NCBI GenBank assembly: GCA_000320605.2
Contig: KB445813.1
Coordinates: 356,371-420,370, forward strand
Direction of reading: 5' to 3'
Source of the DNA: Gelatoporia subvermispora B
Lineage: Eukaryota; Basidiomycota; Agaricomycetes; Polyporales; Gelatoporiaceae
DNA: 64,000 nt
This document shows, piece after piece, positions 43,531 to 56,006 of this stretch; within the stretch, counting starts at the first letter, position 1, and each line of letters starts with the position of its first letter. The notes beneath the pieces were generated by a model that ran no database searches, was not told where the DNA came from, and was given only the letters and a program-made list of their open reading frames with translations. The position numbers were made by a program, and so were the translations under genes.

Positions 43531-44550
43531 TCAGTGGCCCTTGGCACGCTGATGTCGGAGCAAAACATCCTCGCGACCAAACCTGGAGGACATGGGCATC
43601 AGCATAGGAGTTAAGATCGAGAGGAGTAAACACCTACGAGGACAAGCATTTTCCACACTTATACGGCTCTGAGCGGACACTGTCCATCCTTGCGCAGTGC
43701 TTCACCGTGTTGTCATGCCTCTCGCGCGTTCGACGGTTGTTGTCCATGTCAACCTTGCATAGCGAGCAGTAGTACTACACGCGCTCCAGGTTAGATTCGG
43801 CTCGCATATTCATGACACTACAAGGAACGTACCCTTCCAGGTTTGATGTGGACGCTGTTTACAGGATTGAATGCATGCGTAGAGCCACTGGTCATCTCCT
43901 GGTTCCGTCCGCTGGACACAGAAGCAGTGTTTCTTGAAGATGGCGATGAGCTAGTCACGGTTTCGATGACGCGCTGTGCCACGTTGAGCGGAGGAGTGTA
44001 GAAGCTTTGGCTTGGAACCGTAGGGGTGTAGCCAGAAGCGGGATCTGTCGACGGCATCGGGTTGCTTGAAGTCGGCTGAGGCGGTTCGTCGGGATATAAC
44101 AACTCCAGCTCGTCGTCACACAATTCAAAGTACATTTCCTTGTTGCCATAAAGAGTCAGTATAGAACAATGGGGGGTCAGACCAAGAGTTACCTGTTCAT
44201 GGACGATATCGCCCAGTTGAAGCGGCTGAGCTTCTCTGAGCGAAGTGGTAGTATATTCATCGTGATAGTGCCTGTGTCCGGAGACGACAGGTTCGGAGGG
44301 GAACCGAGTCGCGAACGGAGGCGCCGCTCCTTGGGAGTGGGGATAGTATGAACCCACGTGACTGTCATACCCTGGAGGCGGGGGCACGCCGAGCACGTTC
44401 TGCACGGGTTGGGGGACCGGCGGGTAGTAATGATCTGTGTCAAGCCACCGAAGAATCTCCGTGAGTCGCTTGACACGATGAGCGATCACGCGGAAGCGTA
44501 CCGGTAGCGCCATAAGTAAAGTGGCCGAAGCGGTTGTTCTGAGATGCCAT
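43531..44550 (-). CDS. C2H2 zinc-finger protein, likely transcription factor
   Basis: Exons 44550-44502, 44434-44193, 44138-43833, 43774-43638 and 43582-43531 (phases 1, 0, 0, 2) give 261 aa. The N-terminal two-thirds is disordered: Tyr/Pro-rich (DHYYPPVPQPVQ), an acidic patch (ELCDDELELLYPDEPPQP) that could activate transcription, and Ser/Thr-rich sequence. The last two exons encode zinc fingers: YYCSLCKVDM with RERHDNTVKHC, then YKCGKCLSSFGREDVLLRH and QRAKGH as the final residues. The second finger is a CX2CX12HX5H type. The last finger is split by an intron and ends at the stop. DNA target unknown. Confidence 0.82.
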
Positions 44551-46462
44551 AGTGCGGTTCTACGAAGGCGGCGGCGCCAGGGGCCAGGGGATATGTTTTT
44601 TGGATGCCGTACATGGTGTCAAACGCCTGTTTTATCCTGTGCATCCTCGGATGCAATTGCGAACTGCAGTGGCCGAATTGTGGACAGACTGCACAGTGGC
44701 CAAGGACCAAAGGATTTCAGAGCGATCATGGTTTGGCGAAAGTCTTTTGTTGGTCGGAACAAAGCGCTCGTGTGCGGAGCAGGCAGTGCTCTCGGACCGA
44801 ATGCCGAGCCAAAGGTCAAAGTTACCAATATCCCAACATCTGGACAGAGGGGATCCAACACGAATTGCTATGAGAATGGCTCGATCTGAGCGTTCTACTC
44901 TGGTGGCCGGGCACCCCTGCTGTCATCGTGAACTTGTAGACGTCAGCCCAAGACCAAAACCATATATAGACTGCATGCGTACTATGTCATATGGGCTCTG
45001 TTTGCACAGCGCTATTCTCACTGATGTGCAGAGTTATCTAGATGTTTATACCACGAGCAATATGGATCCCACTTGACCAGCTGAATGACTGCAAACTGAC
45101 CGGTAATCGAGCATATGAGGAACTCAGTGATTTAACTTATATTGATCTTATCAAGAGCTAAACGTCCTCCAAGAATGTGCAGCTTGGGAACACATGCAGG
45201 AACGCTAGGCTGCAGTTCGTTCAAGCCCGTGCGGCCACGTCTGATATTCCGAAGTGATCTGCACACAGTCATGTTAATCAAACACTTCGTAATTTCGCGT
45301 CCAACCAATCTAAATCCCGCAGTATAGCTCCATATCTTCGTACTTCGTACATGCTCACCTTGAAAATGTGGATCGAGACAGGCCTCGCGAGTCTCGAGTC
45401 TCGAGCGCGGCAATTAAGAGTAAACGCTGGCCAACGATTCCACGTGATCGATCGCGAGGATGTGTAACATCAGCGACTGTCACGCGCTGACGATGGAGTG
45501 AGCGCTATCTGCGACTTGCGCGGCGTGCTGAGAGGGCGTCCGCTCGCATCTGTAGCCTCGCAGCTTCCACTATCCATTCGCAAAGGCGTCACTGCAGTGA
45601 TGGTGCATTTCATCTTATTTTCCGCTTCCAAAACAGAGACATTTTGGTGAAGCATACCCTCGTTGCTATGATTCAAACCCTGTGGGTCTGGCCTGTGGAA
45701 TCGGATCGAATCTCTCAGTGCGTTGTGCTTCATCACCAAACAGGATCACGATGATTCGAAGAAATCTACACTGCGGCCTCATGGATGCTCTGTGTACTGC
45801 ATACCCTAGCCTTCTATGCGGTGCTAGCTGTCATCATATCAGTGCCTCACCTCGTGAACTGCCATAAGTTCCGACCAGACACACTCAAAATTTGACACCT
45901 TCATGTCCACTACGCCACTGTGCTGGACGGTTGTATACCTCACGTGCATCCTTCAAGACGAGGCCCCACTATGGCAATAAGCAATGCGCCTACCACTCTA
46001 GGCGATATGTAGGACGAAGGGTCTGATTGGGTCGTTTGCATGCAATCTCCGCTACTCCGACGTGATGAAGAAGATCTCATCTCAACCTTCGTGCTGCGGC
46101 GATGATCGAGTGTGGATGGCAGTATCGCACATTGGACGGGTATGTATCTAAGATCGCTCCGAAGCAGTGAACAATCAGAGATGCGCGTTGCGGCGGGTTG
46201 CGAACCCGAACTAGCTGCCAGCAACTTGAATAAAGCACAGACACGTGGTGTTAAGGGATTCTGTGCGGTTGCGAACTGCGTTGCCGTTGCTACCGGAAAC
46301 ACCGACTGCTATTGCCTCGCTGCTTCCGCTTCCTAGGATGGCCAGTGCTCGATGTCCCACATATGACGAGAAACTGAAGCTCGTATATCGTATGTCCCTC
46401 GTCGGTCTTTTATAGCCGTAGCACGTGGAGCTCATGGAGCGAGATTGCGGAATGTGCGGGGT
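44551..46462. other. gene-poor, no gene recognised
   Basis: Start of a ~13.5-kb gene-poor island. Overlapping plus-strand frames at 44521-45076 lie just upstream of the zinc-finger gene and are probably its promoter/5'UTR region read the other way. Confidence 0.45.
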
Positions 46463-46797
46463 TTACAAACCACTCAATGCGAAACACGCCTGACGGGCTG
46501 CTTCCTCCTTCGCAACGGCTCGCCTGCGTGCCTGACACCTTCCGTACTGACACCCCCCAACTGTAGTATTGCTTAGACAAAACGTGCACCGATCGCAATA
46601 AGGTACGTACTATACAATCTTGCGTGCCAAGTAGGTCTGTGGGGCGGACCAGTCTGATTAATTTCCCAGATGACGGTGTCGCGCGCTCCGCGCTCCTGGA
46701 GGTAGTTATTCAGCTGCATACGCCAGTCTTTGGAGTTTCGCTGATTTCAGTATCTCGAAATTATTTCGTGAAACTTACGGCTGTGTTGAGATGTCAT
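46463..46797 (-). CDS. single-dsRBM small protein A
   Basis: Exons 46797-46779 (19 nt), 46727-46611 (117 nt) and 46560-46463 (98 nt); introns of 51 and 50 nt, both phase 1; 77 aa. The motif reads WRMQLNNYLQERG (helix 1), TVIWEINQTGPPHRPTWHA (strands with GPxH turn), then AVAKEEAARQACFALSGL (helix 2 with the KxxxAK-like basic face). The dsRBM fills nearly the whole protein. No nuclear localisation or catalytic domain is seen. Closest in the window to copies B and C. Confidence 0.75.
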
Positions 46798-48003
46798 GTT
46801 TGTCGTAGTACTGGTGAATCCGTGTCCTGGCTCTCCACTTGTGAAACAATATGAGACGCTCAAGGAGAAGATCTGACGGCTTTATATTCGGGCGAGCGAA
46901 GACATGTCACGACACGGGGTACCTGTGCACCAAATACAGCTTCGATCGAACACGCGCAACATGGTGTATGTAAAATATCACCAATCCGCACAGGACGTAT
47001 TGGCAGTAATGACCGGGTTCTCCGCTTCGAAGGAGATATCACACCCCAATAAGTCGCGAAGAGCACATGAGAGCCTATTAAAACCATATTTGCCGAAGGC
47101 TTTCACGGCCATACACATACAGGTCGATGGCTTACATGAGTTACATTAGCAGCGGAACTGAGATGCCACAGTCTGACGTATGGCTATCCATCCGCACCGT
47201 GCCGCTTGATGGACCTTTGTAACCCACTCGGAAGCGCAAACCCGCAAGACGTACGAAGCCAGAAATCGCTACTTCTGCACCAAACATTCATCTGTGATAC
47301 TTGAACACCTCATAGGGGAGCCATCCACAGCAGCAAAACACTAGAGTTATGACGAACAGAAGTAATGTACACATGTGAACCTATCCAAAGGCCGTGGTGA
47401 GCGCATGTAGGACTAAATCGGAGACCTGTCCCAGACGAGCATCAACAGCAATCGCTTTTGCTGCGCTCACAGGATGAGCGTGTGGTAAAGATCTTGTATA
47501 CAGCAACCGAAGCACCACGTTGTTCATGCACTGCAATTAACATGGCACCAGCGATTATGCCTCACATTCCATCACAGGTACTTATGGATACGTGCACTGG
47601 AGACTTCGTAGAATATCTTGATGGTGCTAAAAATGGGGCTCGAGGCGTCCGGTCACTTCTTGAGCATTTGAACTGCAGCCAACCCGCTTTCTGACAATTT
47701 CTGTTTCATCATCCAGCGATCAGTGACCAGTGTATGTAAAATGACAACACATTAAAAGAGAGCAGCTCAAGGAAACACCACAGGAGTAATAGTCCGTAAA
47801 ATCATGTCAAGGAGTACGATGACTTGGTACCGAAGTCATCGACGTCCGGATAGCGGAGCAGGTAAGTCAGAATAAAGTGCGATGCATGCTCACGCTAATG
47901 AGTCATCTAGATTCAAGTCATCGGTACAGGCGATAGGCAGCCACTCGCCTGCAAGCAGTTGCCGAATGGCTCATTGAAAAATTCAGAAGTTGAGAAAAGG
48001 AAA
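46798..48003. other. no gene recognised
   Basis: Plus-strand frames at 46904-47149 and 47458-47694 are open but without motifs or splice context. Confidence 0.4.
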
Positions 48004-48345
48004 TTAACTAGAATATGTGTTGTGAAGTGCCAGATATGCCTGACGAGCAGCCTCCTCTTTCACTGCTCCCCGATGTTGTCCGCGGGCAGTGCCCATTTGG
48101 CAACCGCGCACTGGTGTCCGCTCATTAGAAATCAGAGACTGTAAGTACGGGCCTCCTCTTACCGTATAGAATTGCATGCCAAGTCAGCCTGTGAGCGGGA
48201 CCAGTGGTCCAGACATCCCAACTCAGCGTGCTACGCTCTCCTCGTTCCTGTAGGTAGTTATTGAGTCGCATGCGCCAATCTTCAGCGAAGTGAATGTCAG
48301 AATGGGTGCATCCAAGTCGACGAGAAACTTACGGTCAGAAGACAT
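48004..48345 (-). CDS. single-dsRBM small protein B
   Basis: Exons 48345-48333 (13 nt), 48279-48163 (117 nt) and 48110-48004 (107 nt); introns 53 and 52 nt, phase 1; 78 aa. The motif reads WRMRLNNYLQERGERSTLSW, TGPAHRLTWHAILYVRG, and AVKEEAARQAYLAL. Intron 2 contains stops, so splicing is required to join the RNA-binding strand to helix 2. Very close to copy C (same exon lengths), so a recent duplicate. Confidence 0.78.
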
Positions 48346-50508
48346 TTGGTAGAATTTAGGAGCTTCGATCGTCGTTTACTCTTTCAATGAACTCCATGAG
48401 CTTTATACCGTCGCAGCGACGTAGACTTGCGCAGTATAGTAGGCGGCGTGTTTGTGTTTCACTGTGAGTTGATCGATTGGGCAACAACAGAGAAGTATCA
48501 GGATGTCAATGTCTTCATTCCCCCTGAAGGAGCGGTGTCCTTGCACATAGCTGCGGGATCTCATGAGGTGCAGATAATATATCACATACAGGCATATGCT
48601 CTCTGACTGCATCTGTTGGCTCCGGGACCACACCCTGTTGGGGGAATGAAAAGCCTAGAGTCATTCTGACCGCAGCAGTGAGTCATCCTATCCTCACTGA
48701 AATCAACACAGTGTCACGCGGACTACGGTCACCAATGACCATACGCAGACCATATGAGTGTCCGGGCGTGACAATTACTCAAAGTGCAGACATGTTTGGA
48801 CAGCCTTGAGGTTATCTCACCATGGTCAGCGATGTTCGGGAGTGAGCGTTTCCTACAGTTTATGACCGAATGTGGTACCGTTGTACGAGGCTCGCAGGAC
48901 TTGAACCCGCGACGAACGCAGTTGGACTAGGCATCAGCAAATTAAGCATTTTGCCTTTTTTGTAAGCTTTGCGTACTTGACAAGACTTGAAATGAGCGCT
49001 TATAGGGCGTCAATGGATCGCTGAGCGCTGTGAGTGACGACAAGCAGGGGGAGCAGGAACAAGCTGGCTCGCAAACCTACGGGAGCTTTAATTGCAACTT
49101 GATTTCCACTTGCGTGGATGCTTCCGGTACGTCATTTCGACGCTGCAGTTCAAATATATCGGTAAGACCTGGTAAAACATCCAAAATCACCGAAAAAGTT
49201 CACAAAAGCAGTAACGAGGGCGCCTGTGTGAACTACGGCGAGCTCGATGAGCATACCAAAGGAAGCCTGTGCATTTGCTGATGAAGGGAGATGCTGGTGA
49301 AGACCCATGTTGGATGGGACACAGAGATGTCAGGCGTCCATCCCTCGAGCAGAGCCATCATGTTTACAGTCGTTGTGAGACATATCGCCTAGTTGACCAG
49401 ATCGTGGCAACTGGACAGTGCGGCTAGGTCAAATCATTGGCGGATGTTCATGCAAGCGCAACTATCATGAACACCTGGATACAACCATGATCCTCCCTAG
49501 AAAAGTAAACCGGTGTGAAGGTTTCCAAATATAGATCCGAGCTTGAGTAAGTGTGCGTACGCCTGCACCGCAGATCCAGTACATGATGCAAGACAATTTT
49601 TGAAGGGAGCAGGCGCTAGTGACCAGGCAGCGTTAACACCCGGCTAGGGTCCTTCTTCCCACGCCTTTCCCTGGTCCAGCAGTGCCAGCAGTAGCACCGC
49701 AGGCACCGTCTTGAATTTGACAAGCACCTGGCACGCAGGCAGCCATAAAGGACATCATCGCTGTCAGCCGGAATGTCATCATGACGGAGCCCGACACGTC
49801 TTTGCGACACATCCTCATGTAGACTCGCGTGGGCGTAGGGCCACAAGTGCCTGGCTGAAGTCCGGGACATCCTTAGTCACCACTCTACTTACTCTAGATC
49901 GGCTCTCTCTAGTTCTGCGACGTCTTGGTTGCCTAAACTATCTCGCATACCTCTCGCATCTTATTACGAGAACCTCATTATCTGCTGGTGCCTTGACCGG
50001 TCAACTGTTGCCACAGTGACGGAATTATGGATCACACTTTTCCCGCACCTCCGCCTATGTCGGAATATATCATCTCGACAGCGTCGAGCGTCATTTGATT
50101 CATTGATATCTCAGTTTATTCTCAAGGACTGAGTCTAATCAATGATCTATCAGAACATCGTCACCTATATCCATGTACCTTCCCGTGACGGTTACTGAAA
50201 TCTTTTCTAGTGCTGCAGACTTCGAAGCTCTGAAAGATCTGCCAATCGTACGCAGCTCACTTGAGGGTGTCGCCACCACTGTTGCGCAGAATAAAGGGCT
50301 GTCCGCGCAGGGTTTGTCAGAATCTCGACCGTCAAGCCATCGGCCCGAGCAGCACTGCAAGACATACACATAAATCGAAACAGCCCAAGGACACGATCAG
50401 AGGTACAGCTATTCATTTGCGGACAGATATGACCATGCTCGCCACCGTAATAGAGAGATCCTCCACTAGCATAAGCTTATATGGCCAGTTTAGAACATAA
50501 AATGGGCC
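48346..50508. other. no gene recognised
   Basis: Contains a tRNA T-arm-like string on the minus strand near 48890-48910 that I could not complete to a cloverleaf, and plus-strand frames at 49030-49281 and 50173-50373 without recognised motifs. Confidence 0.4.
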
Positions 50509-50849
50509 TCAAATAGGATTTGAATGGTGCAATGCCAGATAGGCCTGACGAGCCGCCTCCTCCTTCGCAGCCCCCCGTTGCCGTTCACGTGCCGCACCCA
50601 TTTGGTAGCCTCGCACTGTGAAGCCTTTGTTAGGACTATGGACTGGAAGTACTGATTTGATTTTACCATATACAATTGCGTGCCAAGTCAAGTTGTGAGC
50701 ACGACCACTCGTCCATATATTCCAAGCCAAGGCACTACGTTCACCGCGTTCTTGGAGATAATTGTTGAGTCGCATGCACCAGTCTTCAAGGGCACTTAAA
50801 CGAGGACGACTGCCTGAAGTTTGAGGAGGCACATACGATCACGAGGCAT
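50509..50849 (-). CDS. single-dsRBM small protein C
   Basis: Exons 50849-50837 (13 nt), 50783-50667 (117 nt) and 50615-50509 (107 nt); introns 53 and 51 nt, phase 1; 78 aa. The motif reads WCMRLNNYLQERGERSALAW, LTWHAIVYVRG, AAKEEAARQAYLAL. Intron 2 (51 nt) has no stop and keeps frame, so an unspliced transcript would encode a dsRBM with a 17-residue insertion between strands 2 and 3. An ATG at 50832 inside intron 1 would also give an open frame, but the conserved short first exon favours 50849. Confidence 0.78.
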
Positions 50850-52643
50850 CTCTAGTGACTTTGACCGCTTGCTTTCTTGTGGATTCGCAGTATAGGCTTG
50901 GGAGATTTGTATATGTGCTTGCGCGATATATGAGAGGACGTATCTGTCTTGATTGGCTATCGGGATGTTGGCCATATTTGTTCCAGTTTGAAAGGACGAT
51001 GTATTCGCATGTGAGAATGTAGGAGGTGTTCGAGTTTTTTGTTCCGTTCTAAGACATTTCGTCCCGTTCCCACCAGGCGGTGAGCTTGATACCTGGAAGT
51101 GATGATAGAAGCACGGACATGAAGAGACTCTTCGAAATCATTTGAAAATGTCTGAAAGCATTATCATTCGCCCCAGGAGTGCGAGTCTTGAATACCACTT
51201 TTGAATGAACATGGGATTGTTGCAATGATCCGTGCTCGGCGCTACGATACAGGATGAATCCCATTGTATAAGGAGTGATCATAGAAACGGCAGAGACGAC
51301 AGAGATCAAAGATTAACTAGGAGGAACATCATGGCGCAGGTCATGAAACATACTGTGCGGCCGACGACATCGTGGCAGCTGACTCCATCGCGGCAAAACC
51401 AAACCGCTGGTGTGACGCTCATGCAAAAGCGACGATCATAGACACTTCGATACAAATGTGATCTTCCTAAAGAACGATCGCCGTGATGGGCTGTATCCAT
51501 ACTGGTTTAGGATAGATATTCTGCACTCTGTGACGGCGGGATACAGGAGATAATGACTAGAACTTTTCAAACGACATATAGCTTCCGCGTGAGCACGTGA
51601 GTTCTTCCTGCCCACACTTTGTCTGTGGTTTCGTACTTTAAGCATTATCATTGTGTTATACCTACCGTCCCGCATGCACCCTGGACCCGCTTGTAGAATG
51701 CTACCTGGGCACCTGTGCGAGGTAAATGTCGGGTTGTCTTCTGTACTAGCCGCGTGTTGCATGCCAATTTCTCAGGACATGGCGCGCAATCCGGGCGAGG
51801 CGCCCTCAAGCTTCAAGAAAGGAAGGCAAGAGCAGAAGTCACTGACGTGACATTCTTCTGATAGCCTGACATTGTGACGTGTCGTTGTTTCCTTCGTTCT
51901 CTCGTGGTCTCGGGACTGTCTTGAGTATCTCTGATATGCGAATCGTTCTCCGTGTGGCTTCCATTCTAACATCTCGCCTGCACTGCACCGTCGTGACATC
52001 ATCAAGAAACATGATGTCAGAACTATTTTGGCGCCTATCCCCTGTAATGGGGTATCAGAGCGGGAAAAGCGAGAAAATCCCAGTTCAGGGGGAGTAAGAA
52101 CTTCCCAAATCTCCCTCTGACAGAGCCTTAACGACTAGGATAGGTAGAGTGATGATAGTAGAAATGGGAATTTGCTGATTGTTCGAGGCACTCGTGTTAT
52201 CTTGATGGCTCGTTTGTCCGTATCCCTGGACTCTCACTTGCATACAGGACCCTGAAGCCTTTCCGAAGGCCTTTGGCACACACTCACTTTCATCCGGGCT
52301 TCCTCCGCGTTGCGAGGGTATGCCACGTCAATGTCGTTTCGTCTATGCTTCGAGAAGGTGTCATGCAAGTGACAAGAGTAGGTGCCACGCTTTCTAGACC
52401 ACGTATGAAATGCGGCGGTCGCTCACGGGACTGATATGTCTATTCAGAGACATGGGGCAAGATCGACACATCTACAAAGCACATGCGACTCTGCGAGCAT
52501 AGAAGAGGTAGAGATGTTATGTCAAGAAAGCTAAAAATATTCATGCCTTCGCAATACTACTCGGAGGACTAAGCCGCCTGCGTCTGGATCACCCAACTTT
52601 GACACGGTCCATCATAGCTTGTCTTCTGAGAGATAGGAATTCG
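50850..52643. other. no gene recognised
   Basis: Short frames on both strands; no repeats or motifs stand out. Confidence 0.4.
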
Positions 52644-53048
52644 ATGTCATCCGTCGCTCTTGTCCAATTAGGTCATCATTGCTCACACATATCTTCACTC
52701 CCTTCATCGAGGCCGACACGTGTATGTGAAACATGTACTCAGCCGCCACCATCCTATTGCAAGCGCTGTGGTTGGACACTTTGTACAGTTGACAGCTGTT
52801 GCTCTAGGACATGTTATCGCACAACACGGGCATTTTCTCCGATGTCTGATATGATCTGTAGTGAGAATACATGTGATTTCGACTACCTGAACATAAATGA
52901 TTGGTTAGTTCCAGCATCTTGGCGCAGGTTGTCGAGATTGGGGCACAAGGATGTCTGCTGGTGCCCAAGAGTTCGACCGCGACTTAGCCTTGCAATAACA
53001 ACTCTAGTACAAATGATGATGCGCCTGGGTACGCGAGACAGCAAATGA
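52644..53048 (+). CDS. possible cysteine-rich small ORF
   Basis: An ATG-initiated frame of 134 codons with 14 cysteines, concentrated in CETCTQPPPSYCKRCGWTLC and CCSRTC, spaced like a treble-clef or B-box-type zinc site. I do not recognise the family, see no introns, and the C-terminal third looks random. Could be a remnant of a larger zinc-binding gene or a chance frame in the gene-poor island. Confidence 0.25.
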   Translation: MSSVALVQLGHHCSHISSLPSSRPTRVCETCTQPPPSYCKRCGWTLCTVDSCCSRTCYRTTRAFSPMSDMICSENTCDFDYLNINDWLVPASWRRLSRLGHKDVCWCPRVRPRLSLAITTLVQMMMRLGTRDSK

Positions 53049-53599
53049 GGTAGTGCTATACACGAATAAAACTTGTGCTCGAAATCTTTCTCTGCCCGTA
53101 GGTATATCGCCGATATAATGCATGTCTTCAGAAGATAAAGATATCAATATAATGTGTACTCTGTGGGAAAGGTGGGACTGAGCCCGGCACGATTAGCCAT
53201 ACATCTCAAATCATCAGCCGATCTTTTCGAACACCATGGGGCAGTCGCGATAGATTCTTGGCACAAGAATTTTAGATCATACGCAATCATTTTCACGGCA
53301 CCCTGTTTCACTGCAGGTGCACCTTACTGGAGTATACTGTGAGCTATTATGATAGGATGAGAGGGGCTTTTCGTCATGACTGGAAGGGGACTTTCGACTA
53401 CAACAAAGACAAGGCCTCATTGTAGTTGAGATTCACAATCGGATTATTAGTACACGGACATATAGGTAGTAGGCATACGTAATGGGAGCATAGAAATTGC
53501 TATTGTGGGTCGTAGATACGGGTCAAGATGTACTGTGACTGGTGAATTACTAAGACGGTTGTTTTCGACAAGAGATTATATCCGGTACCTGGTAGCATA
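53049..53599. other. no gene recognised
   Basis: AT-rich, short frames only. Confidence 0.4.
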
Positions 53600-53934
53600 T
53601 CAACGCCTTGCATTGGTCAGGGTGTGATAGGCCTGCTGGGAGGCACTTTCCTGCGCAGCCCTCTTGCTGCTTCCGGTACCGTAGCCGCACTGGACGCCAT
53701 TGACTCCAGAGCATGTATGTCAAAAGACGCGGGACCGAAAGATTCATCACTACTCACTGTAGACTGTCGCGTACCATACTTGCTGATGTTCAGGTCCGAC
53801 TACCTGAAGATCCCAGGTCTCTCTGGCTCCCGTGGTTTGACAGAGGTTGTTCAGTTCCATCTTCCAGTCTAATAAAGCTATCAGTTATTCATAACTCGCA
53901 ACATGGACATGATACGCGTACGCATACGTGACAT
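53600..53934 (-). CDS. single-dsRBM small protein E
   Basis: Exons 53934-53928 (only 7 nt), 53868-53758 (111 nt) and 53703-53600 (104 nt); introns 59 and 54 nt, phase 1; 73 aa. The motif reads WKMELNNLCQTTGARETW, VVGPEHQQVWYATVYING, CGYGTGSSKRAAQESASQQA. The GTG loop and GPxH turn are preserved. The Lys usually before the last helix Ala is Gln here (RAAQES), which might weaken RNA binding. The first exon encodes only Met-Ser plus one base, so automatic annotation would likely miss it. Confidence 0.72.
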
Positions 53935-56006
53935 GATTTGAGAGGGAGGAGAGAATAGACTGTGATGGAAGTGCGTTTGGCGGGACTGGTGCTGAGCGCA
54001 CTTCAAGTGAGACGAGGAAGTTTTATACCAGAGGCCATGCAATGCGTAGTTGGTTTCGAATACAGATACTCCCCATCCCTCGTATGTGCTTCATCGGTGA
54101 GCGCGGCGCGGTATAGACAAAATTGGGGTAACAGGGTCTGCGCAACCAATTGTTCAGATAGGTGTTGGATTCAAATGTCAAGCGATTTGTCGGCTCCCAG
54201 GGTCCGCATATCAAGTGGAATGGCCACACACTCGTCATAGTGCCAGATCGCCCTTGAAGGATTGATTTAGAGACGGCGGACGCACGGAGTCAGGATCCGA
54301 GCTGCGCGATCTTCTGCTATGTGTGGTGATAAATATGGGGACATTGGATCAGCTTTCTTCGAAATACTGTATGATACTTGACCCAGCAACCAATCCGCAG
54401 AAGTTCGGCGGGCCCGCAGTAAGCGCCATCGCAGACTGGAAGTAGTCATGGTTCGCCCCCAAGTAGTTCCAATGGAAGTAAAGGAAGCAGGATTCACAAC
54501 TTACGGAACTCTATGGCACATTCCTACGCATTTGATGCATACGGGAACTCTCGAAAGTTGTGTTCAAGATCCGGGACAGTATGTCGCAACTTCCGTTGGC
54601 ACCGGACCCTGGGAGATAACATAAGTCCCGGAAACATACATCCGAATCTGACTCATCAATCAGCAGCAGAGGGTGAGGTCACCTATACGGTTATTGATGA
54701 GTGCCCAATTACGCTATTTGGGAGCTTTGATAAAGCCGCACAGCTTGGAATTAGAGAGCTATAAAATAGGCGCCCATCTGTCTATGTTCGCGCCCACAGC
54801 CGTGGATTGGCAAACAACTGAATTAGTTTGAGTCGCATACAAACATCGGTATACACTGACAGTAGTAATTGACTTGGACGCTCTTAGAGGCCAGCTGGAC
54901 GTGGTTCGAGATCCAAATATACGGTCTTGAATTGTAAATGTGCAGCTTTCCCGCTGATGCTTCGACACAGGGCAACAGGGGGGCGGTCTCGGCTCAGGTC
55001 GTCGCGCAGCTGTGTATCAGAACTTCTTGTCCTGTCGGGACCTCAGTGCATGTATAACACTGAAGATATCAGAGTGTCTGTCTGATGGGGCTGACTCGAG
55101 TGGTCGCAGCCCAGAGCACGCGTTCACTATCTCTGATCATAGTTACGAATCCGCAGTTCTGTGCCGTAGCATAGGTCATCTATCGATGGGATCATGTCGC
55201 CGAGCACTACTACTTAGGCCTGGGCGGGCTACACTTAGCGTAGAATGCCGGTAGGTCGATGTGCAGTGGTCGACAGCCCGATCAGAGGGGTTACGCAAAT
55301 AGAGACTTCGGTAGCTGCGATCAAGTCGAGGATCAGCACCGGTCCGAGGAGTAGTCGCTTGACTACATTTACTGGACATTGTAAAAAAAAAAAGAGCTGC
55401 TGCACGGCAAGTGATAGCAGTGTCAAGTTACCACAACGAACGCAGTTCGCTCGGTTTGTTTGTACGTGTTGGCATATCTGGCGTCACTTTGCATGGACAT
55501 CCATGTCTTACGGGCCTGCGGCTGGTCCCGAATCGCATTCAATCTCGGATCTATCTCACTGATTGTTTCCCGTTAAGATTCTGCGTACTCTTGCGATGCC
55601 TTATTTGCCGCGCCGAATGAGACAATATGAAGCCTTTCTGAAGAACGATTTCTCCAAAGGACCTTTGAGTATGCCTAAATTTCACCCCTCCGAAATGATC
55701 GAAAATTTGGTATTCTTCGCAATCAACATGTTCGTACTTCATGACCAATTGTAACACGTCGATTCAAGATTGTCAGTGTACAAAACCAAGTTTACCAAGT
55801 TTGGAAATAGTAGTCACGAGTGGTTCATACCGGAACCCGGAACGTATCAAGTAAAGGGTCGAGGCGAGCAAGTATAGCAAAACTAGGATAGGTATAGACA
55901 TTGGTGACGACAGGATAGAATGAATGCATGAAGACCGACATAGGTGCTTTCCGAGGCGCATCTACACTGTAAAATGGTATATCGGACAATGATATGTAAG
56001 GGTATA
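53935..56006. other. no gene recognised
   Basis: A run of 11-12 A at 55384-55395 is present. Several 60-100 codon frames occur on both strands without motifs. Confidence 0.4.

Noticed and set aside
48885..48965. tRNA-like T-arm (GGGTTCAAGTCC on the minus strand)
   Set aside because: A B-box and T-stem can be drawn, but no matching acceptor stem, D-arm or anticodon arm is found, and no downstream T-run on that strand.
55384..55395. A-run suggesting the tail of a retroposed gene
   Set aside because: No coding sequence or target duplication lies upstream of it on the expected strand.
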